The translations under genes and the position numbers were made by a program. A stretch of DNA of 5,703 bases. Source: Thiomicrorhabdus sp. (GTDB taxonomy: Bacteria > Pseudomonadota > Gammaproteobacteria > Thiomicrospirales > Thiomicrospiraceae). Positions 1 through 5,703 of the stretch are shown here, piece after piece (position 1 is the stretch's first letter; every line of letters begins with the position of its first letter). Below the pieces are notes generated by a model. The model did no database searches. It was given only the letters and a program-made list of their open reading frames with translations, and was not told where the DNA came from. The DNA lies in contig JAKITH010000081.1 of NCBI GenBank assembly GCA_021648185.1, positions 1 to 5,703 of the forward strand, in the 5' to 3' direction.

Positions 1-967
1 CATTGAATCGGTGTACGTTTCATTTTCACAATCCGCCGATTTTTTAGGCGCAATACACGGTTGGATTCAGTCCTTAAAACAAAAAGTACGACAGGGCATT
101 GAAGCCCCAAAAAACGTGTGTGATTTGGATACACATTTGCATGAGATGCGAGTGATTAAATCGGACATTGAGATTCAAAATTTACGCAAGGCGGCAACCA
201 TTTCGGTACAAGGCCATTTGGCCGCAATGCGTGCGGTTCAAAGCAGCTCTTTTGAGTTTCAAGTGCAAGCGGCGCTGGAATCTGAGTTTTTACGAGCAGG
301 CTCACCACGGGTCGCCTTTAATTCCATTGTGGCCAGTGGTGAAAACGCCTGTATTTTGCACTATACTGAAAACCGTGCCACCATTGAGAAAGATGGCTTG
401 GTTTTGGTCGATGCTGGCGCAGAGTGGCGAGGCTATGCGGGGGACATTACCACGACTTTTCCCGCGAGTGGCCGCTTTAGTGAGGCACAAGCGCAATTGT
501 ATTCATTGGTCCTGGCAGCACAGCAGGCCGCCATTGAAGCAATAAAACCAGGGGTCGCTTATGATGTGGTGCATCAAGCCTCGGTAAAGGTTTTGACCGC
601 GGGTCTATTGGAGCTGGGAATTTTGCAGGGAGAATTAGAAACCCTGATTTCAGAGGAACACTATAAACGCTTTTTTATGCACGGTACTGGACACTGGTTG
701 GGCATGGATGTACACGATGTGGGGGCTTATAAACAAAATCAGCAGTGGCGGGTCTTTAAGGCGGGAATGGTGGTGACGGTAGAGCCGGGTCTGTATATTT
801 CAGAGGTACACCAAGATGTGGATGCTAAGTGGCATAACATTGGTATTCGTATTGAAGATGATATATTAGTGACTGAAACAGGGGGTGAAGTATTAACCCT
901 GGGGTTGCCACGAACGGTGGCAGAAATTGAAACGTGGATGAGCCAAGAGCGTAAAAAAGAGAGTTAA
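1..967 (+). CDS. pepP: Xaa-Pro aminopeptidase (aminopeptidase P), 5'-truncated by the window edge
   Basis: Cytoplasmic metallopeptidase of the M24 'pita-bread' family that removes an N-terminal residue preceding proline. The frame is open from base 2 to the TAA at 965-967, so the gene starts left of the window; the GTG at 11 is not a credible start. Numbering from that GTG, the five metal ligands are all present: D134 in VDAGAEW, D145 in GDITTTF, H228 in HGTGHWLG, E258 in VEPGLYI and E282 in RIEDD. Accessory histidines H117 and H235 (MDVHDVG) and R280 are also kept. From memory of E. coli PepP (D260, D271, H354, E383, E406) the offset is a steady 124-126, so about 126 residues of the N-terminal creatinase-like domain are missing and the full protein should be close to the usual 440 residues. 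The catalytic domain looks intact and active. It is followed after 3 bp by ubiH, the conserved gammaproteobacterial arrangement. Confidence 0.96.
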   Translation, partial: IESVYVSFSQSADFLGAIHGWIQSLKQKVRQGIEAPKNVCDLDTHLHEMRVIKSDIEIQNLRKAATISVQGHLAAMRAVQSSSFEFQVQAALESEFLRAGSPRVAFNSIVASGENACILHYTENRATIEKDGLVLVDAGAEWRGYAGDITTTFPASGRFSEAQAQLYSLVLAAQQAAIEAIKPGVAYDVVHQASVKVLTAGLLELGILQGELETLISEEHYKRFFMHGTGHWLGMDVHDVGAYKQNQQWRVFKAGMVVTVEPGLYISEVHQDVDAKWHNIGIRIEDDILVTETGGEVLTLGLPRTVAEIETWMSQERKKES

Positions 968-970
968 GCG

Positions 971-2170
971 ATGCAATCAATAACAACCGATGTCGTTATT
1001 TCAGGAGGCGGTCCAGTAGGGCTTTTATTAGCGATTGGGTTGGCGCAGCAGGGGCAAAAAGTGGTGTTGGCCGAAGCATTTTTGCCAGTTGAAAACGCTC
1101 CCAACTCATTTGATGGTCGGGTGTTGGCACTCTCTCATGGCTCTATGTTGGTGCTAGAAGCGCTAGGTGTTTGGCAAGATTTAGCCCCGTTTGTCACCGA
1201 AATATTACATGTACATGTCTCACAAAAAGGCTATTTAGGCATCACCACATTGCACGCTGAAGAGGTAGGAGTACCCGCCTTAGGCTACAGTATTCAATCC
1301 AGTGATTTAGGGCGCGTATTGTGGCAACATGTGAAACAATCCTCTCAAATTCAAGTACTGTGTCCTGCCAAAGTGGTGGACTTTCAAGAGCAAGGTGAGC
1401 GTGTTCAGGTTCATGTTGAGCAAACGTTGGATTTGAACACGGTCTCTATTGATATTGACGCAAAGTTGATTGTAGGCGCGGATGGCACCGACTCTCAAGT
1501 ACGGAAAATACTAAAACTTCCCTTGGAAGAAAAATCTTATCAGGCCTTTGGCGTACTGGCCAAAATTGAAACCGAAGAGCACCCAAATAATTGGTCGTTT
1601 GAGCGCTTTACCGAAGAGGGTCCCGTGGCGTTACTGCCCATGAAAGGACATGCGCATAAAGCAGTTTTGGTGTGTCCAGAGCAAGACATTGAACGCATTA
1701 AAAAATTGAACGATCAGGAGTTTATCGCGCTGTTTGCCTCCAAAATGGGGGAGCGCTTAGGGGCTTTTACGAAAATAAGCCCCCGTGTGGTGTACCCTCT
1801 TAAAGAGACATACGTGGCTCAAATGTCAAAAGGGCGTGCCTTATTAATGGGAAATGCATCGCATACTCAGCATCCCGTGGCGGCACAAGGGTTAAATTTG
1901 GGCATTCAAGACATTGACGTGTTTTTAGCGATGGCGGCAAAGCAAACATTAACAGCCGACATTGGCCAACCTATTTTTTTAACCGACTATGCAGCATTAA
2001 GAAAACCCGCCCATGAAAAAGTAATGGGGTTAACCGATGGCTTGATTCAAATTTTTCAACATCGCTCTCCCATGGTAGGACATTTAAGGGGAATAGGCTT
2101 AATGGCAATGCAGGCAATGCCTTCGGTAAAACGCCGCTTTGCTCGATTTGCAATGGGGGGACAAAAATGA
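971..2170 (+). CDS. ubiH: UbiH, 2-octaprenyl-6-methoxyphenol hydroxylase (ubiquinone biosynthesis)
   Basis: FAD-dependent class A monooxygenase of 399 residues that, in the known family, hydroxylates C1 of the ubiquinone precursor ring using NAD(P)H and O2, probably within a soluble or membrane-peripheral Ubi complex. The Rossmann motif GGGPVG is at 12-17 with the ribose-binding acid E35. FDGRVLAL follows at 48-54, the DG motif GADG at 169-172, and the second flavin motif at 294-311. That motif reads GN (N295) instead of the usual GD, as in E. coli UbiH as I recall it, which supports UbiH over its paralogues. The C-terminal stretch with GLTDGLIQIF and GIGLMAMQ also resembles UbiH. One oddity is A305 where the family loop HPxxGQG normally has glycine. 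The ATG at 971 lies 3 bp after the pepP stop and has a purine-rich ribosome site (AAAGAGAG, about 956-963). The length matches the family norm of about 390-400. Confidence 0.93.
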   Translation: MQSITTDVVISGGGPVGLLLAIGLAQQGQKVVLAEAFLPVENAPNSFDGRVLALSHGSMLVLEALGVWQDLAPFVTEILHVHVSQKGYLGITTLHAEEVGVPALGYSIQSSDLGRVLWQHVKQSSQIQVLCPAKVVDFQEQGERVQVHVEQTLDLNTVSIDIDAKLIVGADGTDSQVRKILKLPLEEKSYQAFGVLAKIETEEHPNNWSFERFTEEGPVALLPMKGHAHKAVLVCPEQDIERIKKLNDQEFIALFASKMGERLGAFTKISPRVVYPLKETYVAQMSKGRALLMGNASHTQHPVAAQGLNLGIQDIDVFLAMAAKQTLTADIGQPIFLTDYAALRKPAHEKVMGLTDGLIQIFQHRSPMVGHLRGIGLMAMQAMPSVKRRFARFAMGGQK

Positions 2171-3432
2171 GTATCGCGGAACACGCTCTAAACGAGACAA
2201 GTTGGGATGCCATTGTCGTCGGCGGTGGCATGGTGGGCGCAACGGTTGCCTTAGGCTTAGGTCAACAAGGGATGAAGGTGTTGTTATTGGAACGACAAGC
2301 CGTTGATACCTCATGGGATTCAAACGCACCCTATCAAGTGCGCGTCAGTGCGCTCACCCGAGCGTCTGAAAATATATTACAAAATTTAGGCGCGTGGTCA
2401 GGCATTGATGCACGCCGTTGTCATCCGTTTACCGCAATGCATGTTTGGGATGACCGCTCTTCAGGTGAGATACATTTTTCATCGCAGGAGATGGGGGAGA
2501 AAAATTTAGGGTATACCGTTGAAAATAACGTGATTCAAGCAGCGTTGTGGGAACAGGTTCAAGCCTGCGATTCAATTCAGTTATTGCTCGGTCACACCAT
2601 TCAATCACTTCGGTTTGAGCAGGGTAAGGCTTGGCTAGAGTTGGAAGGCATCGGCACGTTACAAACCGAACTGTTAGTGGGCGCGGACGGCGCACACTCT
2701 CAAATTCGACAGATGGCGTATATTGGGTTAGACACCCACGATTATGAACAGTGTGCGGTGGTTGGCTGTGTTAAAACCGAGTTGCCAACGCAAGATACGT
2801 GTTGGCAGCGTTATACCCAAGATGGGCCGTTTGCTTATCTGTCCATGGGGGAGAATATCAGCTCTATTGCGTGGTATCTGCCCACTGAAAAGATGCAGTG
2901 GGCATTGGATTTATCGGATACGGAATTTGCAGAAGCGGTCTCTAAAGCATCCGATTATCGTTTAGGATCGGTGGTTGAGGTTGGAGAGCGTGCCGCCTTT
3001 CCATTGACAAGACGACATGCAGAGCACTACGTAAAATCCAATTTAGCCTTAGTCGGCGATGCTGCACATACCATTCATCCTCAAGCAGGGCAGGGGGTTA
3101 ATTTAGGATTGCTGGATGCCGCTGCTTTGATTGAAACGGTCTTAAACGCCAAACAAGCGGGTAAAGCATGGGGACGACGTTCTGTACTAAGGCGCTATGA
3201 ACGTTGGCGTCGTGGTGATAACGCCATTGTACAACGTTCTATGGAGGCATTTGATTGGCTCTTTAAGCAAGACAATCGTGTAACAGGTACGGTAAAAACC
3301 ACCTTTAGAAAAGGATTTTTACCGTTAGCCAATCGCTTAACCCCGCTTAAAAATTGGTTGATGAGTCAGGCATTAAATGGTCGAGAAGCCTTGCCTAAAT
3401 TGGCTAAATTACGTTATTTTCACAAAAGCTAG
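2167..3432 (+). CDS. ubiI: UbiI/UbiF-type FAD-dependent ubiquinone hydroxylase (VisC family)
   Basis: Class A flavin monooxygenase of 421 residues, slightly longer than the usual 390-410. GGGMVG is at 19-24, E42 binds ribose, VRVSAL at 58-63 carries the conserved arginine (R59), DG is in GADGAHS at 172-178, and the canonical GDAAHTIHP with GQGVNLG is at 297-314. UbiI in E. coli hydroxylates C5 of octaprenylphenol, and the paralogue UbiF hydroxylates C6. The sequence is mixed: MHVWDDRSSGEIHF resembles UbiI, whereas GYTVENNVIQAALW and FPLTRRHAEHYV also recall UbiF. The symbol therefore rests mainly on gene order (pepP-ubiH-ubiI), and the enzyme could serve more than one ring position. The start overlaps the ubiH stop as ATGA, with a G-run Shine-Dalgarno at 2155-2160, so translation is probably coupled. 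The C-terminal tail from about 395 is basic and does not match anything I recall. Confidence 0.9.
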   Translation: MSIAEHALNETSWDAIVVGGGMVGATVALGLGQQGMKVLLLERQAVDTSWDSNAPYQVRVSALTRASENILQNLGAWSGIDARRCHPFTAMHVWDDRSSGEIHFSSQEMGEKNLGYTVENNVIQAALWEQVQACDSIQLLLGHTIQSLRFEQGKAWLELEGIGTLQTELLVGADGAHSQIRQMAYIGLDTHDYEQCAVVGCVKTELPTQDTCWQRYTQDGPFAYLSMGENISSIAWYLPTEKMQWALDLSDTEFAEAVSKASDYRLGSVVEVGERAAFPLTRRHAEHYVKSNLALVGDAAHTIHPQAGQGVNLGLLDAAALIETVLNAKQAGKAWGRRSVLRRYERWRRGDNAIVQRSMEAFDWLFKQDNRVTGTVKTTFRKGFLPLANRLTPLKNWLMSQALNGREALPKLAKLRYFHKS

Positions 3433-3435
3433 TGT

Positions 3436-4266
3436 ATGAAAAGTTTAAAGATTAAAGCCTTTTTAGGCGTTGCGGGTGTTAACCCTTTAGAGAGTGATCG
3501 AGCATTAAAAGTAGGAAAATGGCTTGAGGTGCTGGTGTTGTTTGCCTTGCTTGCGGTCTTTGTTCAGGTGTTAATGTACTACTCTGAACAGCAGTTAGAA
3601 GCCAAATGGTTCTCAGATCTTATTTGGGGGGTTTTTGTTTTAGAGTTGGTGGTGAACTTAACGCTGGTGCGTAATAAAGTACGCTATCTTCGAGAAAACT
3701 GGTTAAGCGTTGTCATTGTCTTTCTCGCCTTTCCTTGGATTGAATGGGGCAGTGACTGGGCGCTTATTATTCGTTCCCTCAGGTTACTGCTGTTTTTACG
3801 ATTTTTTACCGCCTTTTTCAAAGGGGTCTCAGCGGTTTTAAACCGCAATCGCTTTGGTCAGATTTTATTAACGTTTGCATTTTTAATTGTGGGTGCGGGC
3901 GCGGTTTTTTCTTACATTGAAGATCGCCCCTTTATTGACGGTGCATGGTATGCAATTGTAACGGTGACAACGGTGGGCTATGGAGATGTAGTGCCGCACA
4001 CTGACAATGGTCGAATTTTTGGTGCCGTCTTGATTTTATTTGGAGTATTGTTTTTTTCACTGGTCTCGGCGAATATAGCCGCCTTTCTAATCGGTTCAGA
4101 CCAGCAGGAGTTGGAGAAGGATTTATTGCAATCGATGCAAGATTTAGAGGCGGGTTTGACGTATCAAGCTCAAAAAAATGAGTTGCATACAGAGCGATTA
4201 ATTGCGCATATGACCAAAGAGATTGAGGCGCTTAGAGAGGAGTTAAGGGCGGCTCGAAAACGATAA
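3436..4266 (+). CDS. Six-transmembrane voltage-gated-like potassium channel with C-terminal coiled coil
   Basis: Inner-membrane ion channel of 276 residues, about the minimal size for a Kv-type subunit and expected to form a tetramer. Hydrophobic segments are S1 about 29-48, S2 about 59-78 (acidic E70), S3 about 89-105, S4 about 109-126, S5 about 140-161, a pore helix about 168-178 and S6 about 194-219. The selectivity filter TVGYGD at 179-184 is the potassium signature. S4 has R113, R116 and R122 on a three-residue register, with leucine at 119 where another arginine would fall, so the voltage sensor is sparse. Residues about 223-274 are charged with heptad-like leucines and probably form an assembly coiled coil. 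There is no RCK/TrkA_N or cyclic-nucleotide domain, so no ligand is suggested. The gene starts 3 bp after ubiI in the same frame and lacks a clear Shine-Dalgarno, which suggests coupled translation. The physiological role is unknown. Confidence 0.88.
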   Translation: MKSLKIKAFLGVAGVNPLESDRALKVGKWLEVLVLFALLAVFVQVLMYYSEQQLEAKWFSDLIWGVFVLELVVNLTLVRNKVRYLRENWLSVVIVFLAFPWIEWGSDWALIIRSLRLLLFLRFFTAFFKGVSAVLNRNRFGQILLTFAFLIVGAGAVFSYIEDRPFIDGAWYAIVTVTTVGYGDVVPHTDNGRIFGAVLILFGVLFFSLVSANIAAFLIGSDQQELEKDLLQSMQDLEAGLTYQAQKNELHTERLIAHMTKEIEALREELRAARKR

Positions 4267-4310
4267 AATAGACAGCGCCATTAGTTGTGCTTATGCCTTG
4301 ATATAAATAA

Positions 4311-4342
4311 AACTTATGGTCATTGAGTTCTCTAAATAAGTT
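4311..4342. promoter_or_regulatory. Inverted repeat next to the -35 box, possible LysR operator
   Basis: A perfect 7 bp inverted repeat, AACTTAT (4311-4317) and ATAAGTT (4336-4342), has an 18 bp gap and ends two bases before the -35 hexamer. A third copy of the core, CTTAT, lies at 4290-4294. The cores begin at 4290, 4313 and 4336, exactly 23 bp apart. Many LysR regulators bind AT-rich dyads beside their own promoters, so an autoregulatory operator is plausible. The region is AT-rich and chance repeats of this size are possible. Confidence 0.35.
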
Positions 4343-4344
4343 GA

Positions 4345-4373
4345 TTGACATTTGTTGGGGAACGGCCTATATT
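4345..4373 (+). promoter_or_regulatory. Sigma70-type promoter of the LysR gene
   Basis: The -35 hexamer TTGACA (4345-4350) is a perfect consensus. It is followed by a 17 bp spacer and the -10 hexamer TATATT (4368-4373), one mismatch from TATAAT. Transcription would begin near 4380, leaving a leader of about 40 nt before the ATG at 4419. The near-ideal match suggests appreciable basal expression unless a repressor binds nearby. Confidence 0.75.
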
Positions 4374-4405
4374 CACCTCTTTCATAAAAAAACACGCTAG
4401 AACAT

Positions 4406-4411
4406 AAGGGA
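4406..4411 (+). promoter_or_regulatory. Ribosome binding site of the LysR gene
   Basis: AAGGGA lies 7 bases before the ATG at 4419. It supports that start rather than the out-of-frame ATG at 4415, which would be only 3 bases away. Confidence 0.7.
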
Positions 4412-4418
4412 ATAATGT

Positions 4419-5354
4419 ATGTCGGATAGACGTCTTCAGGTGTTTCATACTGTTGCAAAAGTAATGAGTTTTACCAAAGCGGCCGAAGCACTGCACATGA
4501 CACAACCCGCTGTGACGTTTCAAGTTAAGCAGTTAGAAGATTTCTTTAATACCCGTCTTTTTGACCGTACACACAATAAAATTACGTTGACTGAAGCGGG
4601 TAAGGTGGTTTACGACTATTCGGCTCAGGTGCTTGAATTGTATGAGCGAATGAACAGTGATGTTCGTGAGATGACGGGCGAGGTCTCTGGTGCATTGGTA
4701 ATTGGAGCGAGTACGACGGTAGCAGAGTACATGCTTCCCAGTTTACTTGGCGCATTTAAAAAGCAATACAGTGACGTTAACATTCGTCTTCAGGTCGGCA
4801 ATACCGATGCCATTGTGGCGATGGTTGAAAATAATATGATTGATTTTGGATTGGTGGAAGCCCCTGTCCTAAATAAAAATTTAGATGTTCATGTGTGTCG
4901 TATTGATGAGATGCAATTTATTTGTCCGAAAGACCACCCCTTGGCGAAACGTAATAAGGTTACGATAGAAGACATTCGACAATATGGGTATGTCTCTCGT
5001 GAAGAGGGTTCTGGTTCTCGTGCAGTGATTGATACTTACATTCGAGAACAAGGAATGAAATATAGCGATTTAAACGTTGTGATGGAGCTGGGCAGCCCCG
5101 AAGCCGTTAAAATGGCTGTCGAATCGGATGTTGGGGTAGCCATTGTCTCCAGAACGACCTTGGTAAAAGAGTTAAAGTTGGATACCTTAAGTGCTATTCC
5201 ACTCGATCCACCACTTTTAAGACCTTTCTCTCACATTAAGCAAAAACATAAATATCGCCACAAGGCGGTAGGTGAGTTATTAGAGTTTGCGGTGGAGTAC
5301 TGTGATAAACGAACAAAAGAGCTGGGTTTTAGAGTACCAGAAGAGAATAAGTAA
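4419..5354 (+). CDS. LysR-type transcriptional regulator (CysL/CbbR-like group), target unknown
   Basis: Full-length DNA-binding regulator of 311 residues, typical for the family. The N-terminal winged helix-turn-helix spans about 3-62, with SFTKAAEALHMTQPAVTFQV as the helix-turn-helix core and LFDRTHNKITLTEAG as the wing. A linker helix runs about 63-88. The periplasmic-binding-protein-like effector domain begins near 91 with GASTTVAEYMLP, where the serine and threonines at 98-100 sit where CysB/CbbR-type proteins bind anions or small acids. REEGSGSR at 194-201 is another hinge or ligand-pocket signature seen in the CbbR/CysL group. Members of this group control sulfur, carbon-fixation or selenium-related genes, but I cannot pick a ligand from sequence. 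The gene has its own strong promoter and ribosome site, stands alone, and converges with phoH, so its targets probably lie elsewhere. Confidence 0.93.
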   Translation: MSDRRLQVFHTVAKVMSFTKAAEALHMTQPAVTFQVKQLEDFFNTRLFDRTHNKITLTEAGKVVYDYSAQVLELYERMNSDVREMTGEVSGALVIGASTTVAEYMLPSLLGAFKKQYSDVNIRLQVGNTDAIVAMVENNMIDFGLVEAPVLNKNLDVHVCRIDEMQFICPKDHPLAKRNKVTIEDIRQYGYVSREEGSGSRAVIDTYIREQGMKYSDLNVVMELGSPEAVKMAVESDVGVAIVSRTTLVKELKLDTLSAIPLDPPLLRPFSHIKQKHKYRHKAVGELLEFAVEYCDKRTKELGFRVPEENK

Positions 5355-5359
5355 TTTAA

Positions 5360-5483
5360 GGCCTTGGCACGAAAGAATGCTCGGACAAGGTGAATAGAAC
5401 GTGTTCAAGAGAGGGGTCTTGGAGTATAAAAAAGGTTGAAATACACCTGTTTTTTGTTTTCGAATACCCTTCGTGCAAAGGTT
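5360..5483. repeat. Long-range imperfect inverted repeat in the lysR 3' region
   Basis: Bases 5360-5373 can pair with 5470-5483: eleven Watson-Crick pairs, two G-U pairs and one G-A mismatch, enclosing 96 nt. Inside, 5404-5410 pairs with 5417-5423 as a small hairpin (one G-U pair). Bases 5384-5392 can pair with 5444-5451, with one bulged A and a terminal G-U pair. This may be a folded 3' untranslated region or a small RNA, but pairing by eye is the only evidence. Confidence 0.3.
5428..5460 (+). terminator. Weak intrinsic terminator candidate after the LysR gene
   Basis: AAAAAAGGT (5428-5436) pairs with ACCT plus the following T-run (5445-5454, one bulged G) across an 8 nt loop, and TGTTTT follows. 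The A-tract, stem and U-tract layout is that of a rho-independent terminator on the plus strand, but only two G-C pairs support the stem, so it is probably inefficient. Confidence 0.4.
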
Positions 5484-5495
5484 AAGAGTCAATAA

Positions 5496-5531
5496 AATAA
5501 AGCCGTTATCCTACAAGGTAACGGCTTTATT
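5496..5531. terminator. Bidirectional rho-independent terminator between convergent genes
   Basis: A perfect 13 bp stem pairs 5496-5508 with 5519-5531. It is extended by two G-C pairs (5510-5511 with 5517-5518) past a bulged T, and closed by a 5 nt loop. On the minus strand the stem is followed by a T-rich run (TTTATTTTATT), so it is best suited to ending the phoH transcript, 10 bp after that gene's stop. On the plus strand the U-run is short and lies mostly inside the stem, so it should be a weaker stop for the LysR transcript. Confidence 0.85.
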
Positions 5532-5540
5532 GCTTGGTTC

Positions 5541-5703
5541 TTAAAGGTTATCCGAAGCAAACTGCGCCAAACGAGAGCGTTCTCCTTGTTCAAGCGTAAT
5601 GTGTGCACTGTGCTCCCACTCTTTAAAGCGATCCACAACATAGGTTAACCCAGTGGTGGTTTCGCTGAGATAAGGGGTGTCAATTTGACCAATGTTCCCT
5701 AAA
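5541..5703 (-). CDS. PhoH-family ATPase (PIN/PhoH, YlaK-like), C-terminal end only
   Basis: On the minus strand an open frame enters from the right edge (first full codon ends at 5702) and stops at TAA 5541-5543, giving 53 residues. It reads LGNIGQIDTPYLSETTTGL and continues with TYVVDRFKEWEHSAHITL, then EQGERSRLAQFASDNL. This closely resembles my recollection of the C-terminus of the long PhoH-like proteins, with the GNxxQID and TPYL elements, GLTYVVDRFK, and the closing GERSRLAxxAS. Those proteins couple an N-terminal PIN nuclease domain to a PhoH ATPase and are thought to act on RNA in the cytoplasm. The catalytic Walker motifs would lie outside the window and cannot be checked. The gene converges with the LysR gene and shares the terminator at 5496-5531. 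Confidence 0.75.
   Translation of the reverse strand, partial: LGNIGQIDTPYLSETTTGLTYVVDRFKEWEHSAHITLEQGERSRLAQFASDNL

Noticed and set aside
168..545. 125-codon open frame in a second frame inside pepP.
   Set aside because: It lies wholly within the catalytic domain of pepP, has no recognisable motif and no ribosome site, and is a shadow of real coding sequence.
2429..2695. 88-codon minus-strand open frame inside the UbiI-type gene.
   Set aside because: It is antisense to a well-conserved gene, with composition explained by the opposite strand.
3430..3438. ubiI ends in TAG and the channel begins in the same frame one codon later, so stop-codon readthrough would give a flavoprotein-channel fusion.
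   Set aside because: Same-frame placement has a one in three chance; pepP and ubiH show it too. There is no readthrough signal, and both proteins look complete by themselves.
4274..4291. Small hairpin AGCGC/GTGCT just after the channel gene, considered as an operon terminator.
   Set aside because: Only five pairs including one G-U, an 8 nt loop and no following T-run.
5402..5430. TATAAA at 5425-5430, considered as a -10 box of a small RNA promoter.
   Set aside because: The bases 17 bp upstream (TGTTCA) match the -35 consensus poorly, and the A-run is better explained by the terminator-like hairpin.
5355..5430. T-loop-like GTTCAAG at 5403-5409, considered as part of a tRNA.
   Set aside because: No acceptor stem, D-arm or anticodon arm can be assembled around it.

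Overview
The window looks like ordinary chromosomal core sequence from a gammaproteobacterium with moderate GC. The gene order pepP-ubiH-ubiI/visC is the classical gammaproteobacterial arrangement. The protein flavour (UbiH with a GN rather than GD flavin motif, a LysR regulator beginning MSDRRLQVFHTV) fits marine or sulfur-oxidising groups such as Thiomicrospira/Hydrogenovibrio relatives. That genus-level placement is an impression only and was not tested by a search.

Positions 1-4266 hold a tight same-strand run of four genes. They are the 3' three quarters of pepP (Xaa-Pro aminopeptidase), ubiH (3 bp after pepP), a second flavin hydroxylase of the UbiI/UbiF group (ATGA overlap with ubiH), and a six-transmembrane potassium channel beginning 3 bp after the hydroxylase stop. 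The spacing implies one transcript whose promoter lies left of the window. The two hydroxylases would add oxygen atoms to the ubiquinone ring. The channel is not part of that pathway, and its position is the least expected feature here.

Positions 4267-4418 are a 152 bp intergenic region with a near-consensus sigma70 promoter (TTGACA, 17 bp, TATATT) and AT-rich repeated half-sites next to it. It drives a complete LysR-type regulator at 4419-5354 whose target genes are not evident from its neighbours.

Positions 5355-5540 are a 186 bp convergent intergenic region. It contains a weak terminator-like hairpin just after the regulator, a long-range imperfect inverted repeat, and a strong bidirectional terminator at 5496-5531. 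The right edge holds the last 53 codons of a PhoH-family ATPase gene on the minus strand.

No mobile element, CRISPR array, tRNA, rRNA or integration signature was seen. I found no convincing new multi-gene system. The points worth a second look are the channel in the ubiquinone operon, the altered flavin loop in UbiH, and the structure in the two intergenic regions.
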